A stretch of DNA of 64,000 bases from Candidatus Anammoxibacter sp. GTDB taxonomy: Bacteria; Planctomycetota; Brocadiia; Brocadiales; Anammoxibacteraceae. Each line of letters opens with the position of its first letter. The first letter of the stretch is position 1. This document shows, in pieces, positions 6,863 through 14,891 of this stretch. The notes below the pieces were generated by a model. That model was not told the origin of the DNA and ran no database searches. It saw only the letters and a list, made by a program, of their open reading frames with translations. The translations under genes were made by a program, and so were the position numbers. The stretch is from contig JAIQZQ010000031.1 of the NCBI GenBank assembly GCA_021777105.1, positions 1 through 64,000 on the forward strand, in the 5' to 3' direction.

Positions 6863-9664
6863 TTAATTTAAACAATTTCTAAGATGTTGTCCCGTGTAGG
6901 ACGAATTTATTTTAGCCATCTCTTCAGGAGTCCCGCAACCAATCAAACTGCCGCCGCCTTCGCCTCCTTCAGGCCCCAAATCTATTATATAATCCGCGCT
7001 TTTTATGACATCCAGGTTGTGCTCTACAACTATAACAGAGTGCCCGGCTTCAATCAGTTTGCCGAAACAGTTTAACAATTTATGTATATCGTAAAAATGC
7101 AGACCTGTTGTTGGCTCATCAAATATAAAAAGAATGCGGCCGGTTGAGCCTTTGGCAATAAATGTAGCCAGTTTTAACCGTTGCGCCTCTCCGCCGGAAA
7201 GCGTTGTGGCGGGTTGACCAAGCCTCAAATACCCCAACCCGGTATCCTGCAAATGTTTAAGCCCTTTTAAAACTCTGCTAGAATCTTTAAAGAAACCGGC
7301 GGCTTCGTCCACCGTCATATCAAGAACTTCGCAGATGTTTTTATCATTGTATTTAATATCCAGAATCTCGCTCCTAAAACGTTTGCCCTCGCAATATTCG
7401 CAAGTGACAAAGATATCGGCAAGAAATTGCATCTCAATCTTCTCCTGCCCGCACCCCTCGCAGTTGTCGCATCGGCCACCGGCTACGTTAAATGAAAAAT
7501 AACCAGGCCCAATGCCCGCGGCTTTTGCCTCTCTGGAACCGGCAAACATCTTGCGTATCTCGTCAAACACCTTAACATAAGTGATAGGATTTGACCTTGG
7601 CGTGCGCCCTATGGGCGATTGATCGACTAATATAACATCGTTGACATGCTGATGTCCAGTAATAGATTTATGTTTTCCTATATGCCCGCTGTATGCGTTG
7701 ATCTTGCTTTTCAGCGCGCCGTACAGAGTGTCCTGAATCATGGTGCTTTTGCCGGAACCGGAAACGCCTGTTACGCAAATAAAAACCTCCAGAGGAAAGA
7801 CAACGTCTATGCCTTTAAGGTTATTCTGACTTGCCCCTTTTAATGTAATCGCCTTTTTTGTGGTTTTCTTGCGTTCGCTGGGGACTTCGACCTTTTTTGA
7901 GCCTTTAAGATATTGGCCGGTGATGGACCCGTTATCGTCCGGCATATCCTTAACCGCGCCCTGGTAAACAACCTTGCCTCCGTTTTCCCCTGCGCGCGGG
8001 CCAATGTCTATTATCTCGTCCGCTGCGTTTATTATCGCGTTGTCATGCTCAACCACCACAACAGTGTTGCCTATATCTTTCAGCTTTTTAAGAGTGCCGA
8101 TCAGCCTGTCAGTGTCTCTTGAATGCAGGCCGATGCTGGGCTCGTCAAGTATATATAACGTGTTAACCAGCGACGACCCCAATGAAGTGGTAATATTTAC
8201 CCTTTGCGCCTCGCCGCCGGATAGTGTCCTTGTCATCCTGTCCAGTGTCAAGTAACCCAGGCCGATTTGCGACATATAGTCAAGCCGTTTTTGTATCTCT
8301 TCAAGTATCAGGCCTGACACCTCTTTTTCAAAACGATCAAGTTTAATCCCGCTGAAGAATTTAATCGCGTTGTCTATATTCATTGCGCAGACATCCGTTA
8401 TATTAAGGGTGTTGATCTTAATATGGCGCGCGTGATCATTTAGCCGCGATCCGGAGCATGGCTCGCAAGTTTCATATCCTCTGTATTTGCTTAATAAGAC
8501 ACGCACGTGCATTTTGTATTTTTTTCTGCCCAGCTTTTTAAAAAACTGGTCAATGCCCAGGAATTCAGGAGTCCCTTTCATTATTAAAGCAAGATGCTCC
8601 TTTTTCAGTTTTTTAAAAGGCTCGTCAACCGGTATCTTGTATTTTGGCGCGCCTCTTAGCAGCTCCCTTTTAATATTGGAATATTTCGGTGTATTCCACG
8701 GGACAATAGCGCCCTCTTTAAGGCTTTTGTTTCTGTCGGGAATCACAAGATTCATGTCAATCTCGATTGTGTGCCCAAACCCCTGGCACACAGGGCAAGC
8801 TCCAACAGGATTGTTAAATGAAAGCATTTGCGGCTCGACATCTGGATATTCAATATCGCATCCATTGCACATAAAATGTTTGCTAAACAGCCATTTTACA
8901 TCCCAATCCGCCGGTTTGCTTCCAACGTCCTTTGCTTTGCCGCTTTCAAACGCCACACCCATGCGCCCCTCGCCTAAGCCATACCCGGATTCGATACCGT
9001 CGGCAAGCCTGTCGTTGATACCGTCCTTTACCGTTATCCTGTCAATTATCCCAAAAGCGGATTTGGCTTTTGTTATGTCAAACGAGCCGGCGTCTTCGCG
9101 GCTTATATCAATAACTTTGCGGTCAATAAGCGCCCTGACTATGCCTTTTTCCAACAGGGCCGCAATATGCCCCGCGTGATCAACCCCGGGCCTTATAATT
9201 ACAGGGAACGCAAGCAGGGCTTTTGATCCTGTTTCAAGATCGCCAATTTTTTTAACTATTTCGCTTACAAGATCCTTTTTAACCGGTTTGCCGCATTCGC
9301 CGCAATGGGTTTTGCCGATCTTAGCGAAAAAGAGGCGGAGGTAATCGTTTATCTCGGTTGCGGTGCCAACTGTGGAACGACGGTTTTTGACGGGATTTTT
9401 CTGTTCAATTGCAATAGCGGCGGGTATGCCTTCAATATGGTCAACATCCGGCTTGTCCATCCTTTCAAGGAACTGTCTAGCGTAAGCGGAAAACGATTCA
9501 ATGTATCGCCTCTGCCCCTCGGCATAAAGAGTGTCAAAAGCCAGGCTTGATTTGCCTGAGCCGCTTACTCCGGTTATTGCCGTAAATTTGCCCAGAGGCA
9601 CCCTGACATCAATATTTTTCAGGTTGTGGACTTTAATTCCTTTGGCTGTAATATATTTTTTCAT
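6863..9664 (-). CDS. uvrA: excinuclease ABC subunit A
   Basis: 933 residues, full length. Both ABC modules are intact: Walker A GVSGSGKSS near residue 33 and GVSGSGKST in the second half, signatures LSGGEAQRVNI and LSGGEAQRLKLA, and Walker B ILDEPS and IFDEPTTG. Zinc modules are seen as CGECGKPV, CNGCD...CPVCQGFG and CDNCEGCG...CEYCEGKRF. UvrA scans DNA for bulky lesions and loads UvrB in nucleotide excision repair. It leads a compact minus-strand group with the YbhN-like and tyrA genes, an unusual pairing that may only reflect transcriptional hitch-hiking. A family C repeat lies just upstream of its start. Confidence 0.97.
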   Translation of the reverse strand: MKKYITAKGIKVHNLKNIDVRVPLGKFTAITGVSGSGKSSLAFDTLYAEGQRRYIESFSAYARQFLERMDKPDVDHIEGIPAAIAIEQKNPVKNRRSTVGTATEINDYLRLFFAKIGKTHCGECGKPVKKDLVSEIVKKIGDLETGSKALLAFPVIIRPGVDHAGHIAALLEKGIVRALIDRKVIDISREDAGSFDITKAKSAFGIIDRITVKDGINDRLADGIESGYGLGEGRMGVAFESGKAKDVGSKPADWDVKWLFSKHFMCNGCDIEYPDVEPQMLSFNNPVGACPVCQGFGHTIEIDMNLVIPDRNKSLKEGAIVPWNTPKYSNIKRELLRGAPKYKIPVDEPFKKLKKEHLALIMKGTPEFLGIDQFFKKLGRKKYKMHVRVLLSKYRGYETCEPCSGSRLNDHARHIKINTLNITDVCAMNIDNAIKFFSGIKLDRFEKEVSGLILEEIQKRLDYMSQIGLGYLTLDRMTRTLSGGEAQRVNITTSLGSSLVNTLYILDEPSIGLHSRDTDRLIGTLKKLKDIGNTVVVVEHDNAIINAADEIIDIGPRAGENGGKVVYQGAVKDMPDDNGSITGQYLKGSKKVEVPSERKKTTKKAITLKGASQNNLKGIDVVFPLEVFICVTGVSGSGKSTMIQDTLYGALKSKINAYSGHIGKHKSITGHQHVNDVILVDQSPIGRTPRSNPITYVKVFDEIRKMFAGSREAKAAGIGPGYFSFNVAGGRCDNCEGCGQEKIEMQFLADIFVTCEYCEGKRFRSEILDIKYNDKNICEVLDMTVDEAAGFFKDSSRVLKGLKHLQDTGLGYLRLGQPATTLSGGEAQRLKLATFIAKGSTGRILFIFDEPTTGLHFYDIHKLLNCFGKLIEAGHSVIVVEHNLDVIKSADYIIDLGPEGGEGGGSLIGCGTPEEMAKINSSYTGQHLRNCLN

Positions 9665-9670
9665 AAATAT

Positions 9671-9840
9671 ATACTCAAAAGCATTGGGTTTCCGAAATTA
9701 GTCAATGAATAAAAGGCTAAAGCCTAAACTCCAACAGGCAGAGGTTGTTGAAATTTACCCTTTAGGGTTTTATTTCATCACGTTTAAATATAACCATACG
9801 TAAATATTTTTTTGAAAACCTGATTTTTTTGGCTATAGTT
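9671..9840 (+). repeat. family C repeat, copy 1
   Basis: About 170 bp containing ATAAAAGGCTAAAGCC, an ACTCCAA block, TTTACCCTTTAGGGTTTTAT and a terminal GAAAACCTGA. The same order occurs at 32936-33095 and, inverted, at 34973-35141. It fills the space between the rfbD-like gene and uvrA and may carry the uvrA promoter region. Confidence 0.8.
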
Positions 9841-9853
9841 TGCAGGCTTTGAA

Positions 9854-10741
9854 CTACACTGCGCGGCCAAGTAATTTTAAATAATCTTTCAGGGCTTCGT
9901 CCCAATCTCGCATTTGAAAACCGGTAGCCAATCTGAATTTCTCGCAATTAAGAACCGATCTCATCGGCACGGGAGCGGGGCGCTTAAACTCATTAGAACT
10001 TATAGGTTTTACATCTATATTTAAGCCCGCTATTTCAAAAATTTTTTTTGACCATTCATAACGCGAGCATGCCCCGGCATTGGTTACGTTGAATATGCCC
10101 CTGTGTTTTCCCACAGCCAGCAACCATATGGCCTTGGCCAAATCAGGGGTGTAGGTGGGGGAGCCGATCTGGTCGTCCACAATTTTAAGCTCACTCTTTT
10201 CGCCGGCTAAACGCAACATTGTGGACACATACTGTTTTTGGCCGTTTGGCCCGTAAAGCCATGCCGTACGGATAATAACATGGTTGTCAATTGATTCTCT
10301 CAAGCATTGCTCGCCTTCGAGTTTTGAGTTGCCGTAGACGGACAATGGGTTTGTTTGCGCCTCTTCGCTATAATCTTTATCGTCCAGCCCGTTAAAAACA
10401 TAGTCGGTGCTTACATGCGCCACCTTGGCGTTTGCCTGCTTTGCGGCCATGACTATATTTTTGACTCCGACCGCGTTGATATTAAAAGCCCGTTCCCTGT
10501 TTGATTCGCAACCATCAACATTAGTGTAAGCGGCGCAATTAATAATGATATCCGGATTGTGATTTATGATGAATGAGGAAGTTTTGGATTGATCCGAAAT
10601 GTCAAGCTCCTTGCTGTTAGAGCCTATAACTTCAATGTTTTCTGAATTGTTATTCACGGCCCCGCCAGACCCGCCATCCTTAAGATGTGATACAAGATCG
10701 GAGCCAAGCATGCCGGTTGAGCCAAAAATAATTACCTTCAT
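9854..10741 (-). CDS. rfbD: dTDP-4-dehydrorhamnose reductase (RmlD/RfbD)
   Basis: 295 residues from the ATG at 10741; a TTG 3 codons upstream is less likely. The N-terminal IIFGSTGMLGSDLV is the GxxGxxG Rossmann motif. The short-chain dehydrogenase Tyr-Lys pair lies in YGNSKLEGE, after the STDYVFNG block. The family marker LYGPNG and RPAPVPMRSVL near the C-terminus fit RmlD. It reduces dTDP-4-keto-L-rhamnose to dTDP-L-rhamnose with NAD(P)H for surface polysaccharide. No other rml genes are adjacent. A complete family A element begins 8 bp upstream of the start codon, so the promoter may lie in or beyond it. Confidence 0.9.
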   Translation of the reverse strand: MKVIIFGSTGMLGSDLVSHLKDGGSGGAVNNNSENIEVIGSNSKELDISDQSKTSSFIINHNPDIIINCAAYTNVDGCESNRERAFNINAVGVKNIVMAAKQANAKVAHVSTDYVFNGLDDKDYSEEAQTNPLSVYGNSKLEGEQCLRESIDNHVIIRTAWLYGPNGQKQYVSTMLRLAGEKSELKIVDDQIGSPTYTPDLAKAIWLLAVGKHRGIFNVTNAGACSRYEWSKKIFEIAGLNIDVKPISSNEFKRPAPVPMRSVLNCEKFRLATGFQMRDWDEALKDYLKLLGRAV

Positions 10742-10749
10742 AATAAGCA

Positions 10750-10932
10750 AGTGACTAAAGTGATCTAGAGTTATAAGTGAACTAAAGTTAAGGTATATAT
10801 TTATTATTTGCAGCTAACTATGATTGAAAATTGAAAAATCTAAAAGACGTCTACACTCTAGTCGTTCGTTTTTTAATAAAAAAACATACCTAAACTTTAG
10901 TTCACTTTAGCTCACTTTAAATTTTAGTCACT
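10750..10932 (+). mobile_element. family A MITE-like element, complete (183 bp)
   Basis: Starts AGTGACTAAAG and ends TTTAGTCACT. The two arms, about 45-50 bp each, are imperfect inverted copies containing GTGAACTAAAG sub-repeats. The centre is about 80 bp and resembles the centre of the copy at 60778. It has no coding capacity. It sits between the rfbD-like start and the flxA-like 3' end. Confidence 0.75.
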
Positions 10933-10998
10933 TAAACATTGCTGATACGCGAAAGATACAGGCTTCATTCCACAGATCAGTTTGAGCTTGCTAATTTC

Positions 10999-11835
10999 TC
11001 AATATTCGGCAGGCATATTGTTAAGCTGCGCGGATGTAAAAACCGGGCCGCCTTTACAAACATAGGTGCTCCCTACATTGCAGCGACCGCACTTGCCGAA
11101 GCCGCACTTCATACGGTTTTCAAGAGTGGTGTATATGTTTTCCGGCGAAAAACCTAACTTTTCAAGAACCGGCAATGTAAACTTGATCATAATCGGAGGG
11201 CCGCACACCAAAGCCACGGAGTTATCCGGCGAAGGCGATGCCTCTTCAAGCACGGTGGGAACAAAACCTATTTTCCCTTTCCAGCTATCCGTCTCGCCGC
11301 CGGGATCAACGGTAAACACGGTCTCAATATCGTCTCGTTCGTCCCACTCGTCGAGCTCTGTTTTGTAAACAAGATCGTCAACCGTCTTTGCTCCGTAAAC
11401 AACGGTTAGCTTGCCGAACTTGTCCCGCAAATCAAGACAGTTCCAGATAACGCACCTCAAAGGAGGCAACGCGATACCGCCTGCGACAAAAACAAGATTC
11501 TTCCCCTCCCATTGTTCAACCGGAAAAGTGTTGCCGTAAGGGCCTCTAAATCCAATAGTGTCGCCGACATTGAGCTCCCTCAAACCTTTAGTGACTCTGC
11601 CCGACTCCCTGAACGTGCACTCAATATACCCTTGCCTGGTTGGCGACGATGCAATGCAAAATGTCGACTCGCCGTATCCAAAGGCGGAATAGAGCCCAAA
11701 TTGACCGACTTCATATTTAAAGCCGGCGGCTTCGTTCTCATCCTGAAAGTTCAACTTCAGCGTCCTCACGCCCGGGGCCTCGTCCACAATACCGGCTATT
11801 GTCATAAGGTATGGTTTATATATATTGTCAGACAT
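10999..11835 (-). CDS. flxA: FAD/NAD(P)-binding oxidoreductase subunit, FlxA-like
   Basis: 278 residues resembling the ferredoxin-NADP reductase-like subunits of AsrB, hydrogenase gamma and FlxA. An N-terminal FAD barrel (GQFGLYSAFGYGESTFCIAS) precedes a nucleotide-binding half (FVAGGIALPPLR). The C-terminus has a [2Fe-2S]-type cysteine cluster, KCGFGKCGRCNVGSTYVCKGGPVF. It probably hands electrons between NAD(P)H and the Fe-S subunits. It is the last gene of the minus-strand hdr-flx operon, 77 bp after the AsrA-like gene. The symbol is chosen for its place beside hdrABC; AsrB would be the alternative, but no sulfite reductase siroheme subunit is present. Confidence 0.8.
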   Translation of the reverse strand: MSDNIYKPYLMTIAGIVDEAPGVRTLKLNFQDENEAAGFKYEVGQFGLYSAFGYGESTFCIASSPTRQGYIECTFRESGRVTKGLRELNVGDTIGFRGPYGNTFPVEQWEGKNLVFVAGGIALPPLRCVIWNCLDLRDKFGKLTVVYGAKTVDDLVYKTELDEWDERDDIETVFTVDPGGETDSWKGKIGFVPTVLEEASPSPDNSVALVCGPPIMIKFTLPVLEKLGFSPENIYTTLENRMKCGFGKCGRCNVGSTYVCKGGPVFTSAQLNNMPAEY

Positions 11836-11912
11836 TTTTATTATAGTTATAGATTTGTGTAAATTTATAAAATCAGGCTCGGAAGCTTGTTTTAGTATTT
11901 TATATCAAAAAA

Positions 11913-12965
11913 TTACTCTTCGCCCGCTGCCTTGGTTTCTCCGCTTTTACCGTCAATCAACGATAAACATTCGGAAAGATTCATGTCCACCGGGCACGAT
12001 CTTGAGCACCTTCCGCAGCCAACGCAAAGAATGTCGTCAAACTTGTCCACATAGTATCTAAATTTATGCATAATGCGTTGCCGCCACCGTTGATCCTGCG
12101 ACGATCTTGGGTTGTGCCCGGACGTGTGCATTGTAAACATCTTCATTTGGCAGGCGTCCCAGTTCTTCAACCGGCAACCGCCGTCAATATTGCCTTCGTC
12201 AACTATATCGAAACAGTGGCATGTTGGGCACAAGAATGTGCATGCGCCGCAACCAATACACTGTTTTGAAAAATCTTCCCATAACGGGTCTTCAAAATTA
12301 TTGTCGAGCCAATTCTTAACATTTCCAGAATCAAATTTTGTTTCAACACTACAAACATTTCTGGAGGCGCCGTTGTCAGCCGCGCCGGCTTTGCTGAATG
12401 CGTCCGTTAATTCACTTGCCAGGCTTTCGCCTTTATCCGTCTCAACCTCAGCGACAAATCCGCCCCCATCTTTTTTAACAAGCATCATATCGCAACCTTT
12501 TTTGCTTTCAGGCGAAAGGCCAACGGAAGAGCAGAAACAGTACTCGTCGCATTTGTCGCACGCAACGCTTATAACTGTTGTTAAATTGCGTTTTGCAAAC
12601 CAGAATTTATCAGTAATATCACTCTGAAACAGTTTGTCAAGTATTGGCAAGCTTGCCGTGTCGCAAGGTTTCGCCCCAATAATTACAGTCTTTTGGGCCG
12701 GCTCCGGCGGATCGCAAACATCAACCTTTTTTGACTCATATTTAAAAGTCAAAACAGGCTCCGAACGGGGAAACAAATGCTCCTTTATTGAATTATTCGG
12801 GTTAACCTGATCAAGCGATATTTCAGAACCTGACTTCACATCGGTAAACAGCGCAAGAGAGCCCTGAATTTTAGGCGCGATCACCCTGTAACCTTTGGAA
12901 ACCAAACTGTCCACCAGGCTGTCGAGATCTTTTAAACTGTAAATATTTTGTTCTGTAGTTTCCAC
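11913..12965 (-). CDS. flxB: AsrA/HydB-like 4Fe-4S dicluster protein, FlxB-like
   Basis: 350 residues. The N-terminal 200 residues match the AsrA/sulfhydrogenase-beta type (EPVLTFKYESKKVDV, then VIIGAKPCDTASLPILD and CDKCDEYCFCSSVG). Two ferredoxin-type clusters follow: CIGCGACTFLCPTCHCFD and CVGCGRCSRSCPVDMNLSEC. It probably relays electrons between the FAD/NAD(P) subunit and the MvhD-like subunit in the cytoplasm. The start is GTG, 13 bp after the upstream Fe-S gene. The B/C naming is by position and may be swapped. Confidence 0.75.
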   Translation of the reverse strand: METTEQNIYSLKDLDSLVDSLVSKGYRVIAPKIQGSLALFTDVKSGSEISLDQVNPNNSIKEHLFPRSEPVLTFKYESKKVDVCDPPEPAQKTVIIGAKPCDTASLPILDKLFQSDITDKFWFAKRNLTTVISVACDKCDEYCFCSSVGLSPESKKGCDMMLVKKDGGGFVAEVETDKGESLASELTDAFSKAGAADNGASRNVCSVETKFDSGNVKNWLDNNFEDPLWEDFSKQCIGCGACTFLCPTCHCFDIVDEGNIDGGCRLKNWDACQMKMFTMHTSGHNPRSSQDQRWRQRIMHKFRYYVDKFDDILCVGCGRCSRSCPVDMNLSECLSLIDGKSGETKAAGEE

Positions 12966-12978
12966 GTTTATTTTAATA

Positions 12979-13830
12979 TTATTTTATAAAATTAGCTTCG
13001 TCGTCTTCTTTATAAGTCGCCATTGCAAGGTCGTCGTTTATATCGTAGCCCGGCTTGAAATTAAAATTCTCTTCAACTTCCATAGCAAGTTGTTTGTTTA
13101 TCAGGTTAAGCGGTATGTCCATGGGGCACGCTCTATCGCATTCGCCGCATCCAATGCACCTGCCGGCAAGGTGAAACGCCCTGGTGAAATTCCACGCAAA
13201 GTTGCCTTTGCCGTGCGAGCTTGAATCAATCCATTGAGGCTGATTCTTCTCAACAATGCATCTGCTGCAATAGCACAACGGGCAAATGTGAGAGCACGCG
13301 TAACACTTTATGCATTTCGAAAACTCTTTTTCCCAAAACGCCCATCGTTCCTCGCGGCTCATTTCAGTGATCTTTTTCAAGCTGCCGTACTTGTCCTCAA
13401 AAGAGACCTCTTTATTCTCAATCTCATCGCCAATCACAAAATCACACCCAATCGGGGTGTGGACATCGCATCCCGCGCATTTGTTTTGCGTCGGCTCGCC
13501 GACTCCCGCGCACGTCACGCCAATAGCCGTAACGTCTTCGCGTTTAAGCTGCGACTCTTTTTCAAGCACAACAAGCGTCTTTGCATCGCAACCCTTAACA
13601 ACCACGGCCAGCGGCCCCAGTTTGCAGACTTCGCTCTTAATAATATAAGTAGTCAGGTTGTAAAAGCAGTATTTATTCCAAACCAGCTTTTCAACATCTT
13701 CCGGTTTTGTGACAAACACGGCCCTCGGCCTATCCGGCGCGCTACCGGCCCCATACCCAACCACGGCTTTTACTTTGCCCGAAGTCAAGAGTTCCGCGGC
13801 TTTTTCTCTAAGTTCTTTTTCTATATCCAT
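12979..13830 (-). CDS. flxC: 4Fe-4S dicluster protein, FlxC-like
   Basis: 283 residues. An N-terminal domain with KAVVGYGAGSAPDRPRAVFV, VVVKGCDAKTLVVL and GVTCAGVG resembles the FrhB/FdhB-like fold that can bind flavin. Two ferredoxin motifs follow, CIKCYACSHICPLCYCSRC and CIGCGECDRACPMDIPLN. It lies between the coiled-coil gene (88 bp) and the AsrA-like gene (13 bp) in the same strand and phase of the operon. The likely role is electron relay within a soluble Hdr-Flx complex. It could equally be described as a coenzyme F420 hydrogenase beta-like protein. Confidence 0.72.
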   Translation of the reverse strand: MDIEKELREKAAELLTSGKVKAVVGYGAGSAPDRPRAVFVTKPEDVEKLVWNKYCFYNLTTYIIKSEVCKLGPLAVVVKGCDAKTLVVLEKESQLKREDVTAIGVTCAGVGEPTQNKCAGCDVHTPIGCDFVIGDEIENKEVSFEDKYGSLKKITEMSREERWAFWEKEFSKCIKCYACSHICPLCYCSRCIVEKNQPQWIDSSSHGKGNFAWNFTRAFHLAGRCIGCGECDRACPMDIPLNLINKQLAMEVEENFNFKPGYDINDDLAMATYKEDDEANFIK

Positions 13831-13918
13831 ATATTCCGCTCTTTTGCGTTCTACAAAAGTTTTATTGATAACGCCACAATAGCTATATCCGCCGCCTGAA
13901 TCGCGCCTAAACGAATTA

Positions 13919-14290
13919 TCATTCGCTTTTAAATTTTATTTCCGCATTAAGCTTTTGTATCTCTTTTTTCAGCTCCGTTACAGGCATTTTCAATCCCTGT
14001 TTCAGATTAGATTTAAGCTCGCGCATACCGTTATTCAAATTAGATTCAAGCGTTTGCAAATCGTTCTTCATATTAGATTCAAGCTTGTCAATGTCATTTC
14101 CCAGATTTAGCGCAAGCTCTTTCATGCCTTGCTTTGCCGCAAGTTCTCCCGAGCCTTCATCCGCCGTAAGTTTTTCATCAACAAAGCCGGCGATAGCCGC
14201 AGCTTGCTGCTTTGCATTTTCTACTGCAATCTTTGCGGCTTTTAGTTGTTCAGCATATGCTTCCGTATCAAAATCCAGAGGATCCGGCAT
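13919..14290 (-). CDS. coiled-coil protein with 11-residue repeats inside the hdr-flx operon
   Basis: 123 residues, no recognised family. After an Ala-rich helical start, residues from about 63 to the end fall into an 11-residue period: LALNLGNDIDK, LESNMKNDLQT, LESNLNNGMRE, LKSNLKQGLKM, PVTELKKEIQK. Such hendecads form right-handed or straight helical bundles. There is no signal peptide, cysteine or membrane segment. It lies 111 bp after the MvhD-like gene and 88 bp before the flxC-like gene, all minus strand, so it is probably cotranscribed. It may be a scaffold or an accessory factor for the complex, which is inference. Confidence 0.7.
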   Translation of the reverse strand: MPDPLDFDTEAYAEQLKAAKIAVENAKQQAAAIAGFVDEKLTADEGSGELAAKQGMKELALNLGNDIDKLESNMKNDLQTLESNLNNGMRELKSNLKQGLKMPVTELKKEIQKLNAEIKFKSE

Positions 14291-14401
14291 AACAAACCTT
14301 CATGCGTAAATACTAAAATATCTATAAAAGAAACGCCTGTAAACTTCTCTTTTTTTTCTTATTTTAAACGCAATGCCTGATTGAGGTCATTAAATTTTCA
14401 G

Positions 14402-14863
14402 TTACCCCAGTTTTTTATAATCTTCAAAAGGGCCTAACTCTTTAATCTTGTCAGTAATCTCATTAATAAGGCTTACCCATTTTTTGCCTTCCGCGGCGGA
14501 AACCCACGAGAACTTCACGCGCTCCATATCAATTCCGCAAAATTCAAGCATACCGGTAAAGACAGTCCATCTTCGCCGGGCATGATAATTACCCTCGGCG
14601 TAGTGGCAATCGCCCGGATGGCAACCTGACACGAGTATGCCGTCGGCGCCTTTTTCAAGAGCCTTTATCAAAAACGAAGGATCAATAGCCCCTGTGCACG
14701 GCAACTTTATAATGCGCACATTCGGCGCGTATTGCAGCCTGCTGGTTCCGGCAAGGTCAGCCCCGGCGTAAGTGCACCAGTTGCAAACAAACGCCACAAT
14801 CTTGGGCTCAAACTCCTGCCCGGCGCTCGTTGAATTATTATCTGTTTTTTCTTCTTCAATCAT
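14402..14863 (-). CDS. flxD: MvhD/FlxD-like [2Fe-2S] electron-transfer subunit
   Basis: 153 residues with the MvhD pattern: VAFVCNWCTYAGAD near the start, LPCTGAIDP and SGCHPGDCHY, giving five cysteines for the [2Fe-2S] cluster, then a YHARRRW block. In methanogen and bacterial Hdr complexes this subunit passes electrons between a hydrogenase or Flx module and HdrA. It lies 28 bp downstream of hdrA. Unlike some methanogen homologues, the CxxC here has no selenocysteine. The length is normal. Confidence 0.88.
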   Translation of the reverse strand: MIEEEKTDNNSTSAGQEFEPKIVAFVCNWCTYAGADLAGTSRLQYAPNVRIIKLPCTGAIDPSFLIKALEKGADGILVSGCHPGDCHYAEGNYHARRRWTVFTGMLEFCGIDMERVKFSWVSAAEGKKWVSLINEITDKIKELGPFEDYKKLG

Positions 14864-14891
14864 TTTTGTTTTATATAATGTTTAAACGTAA

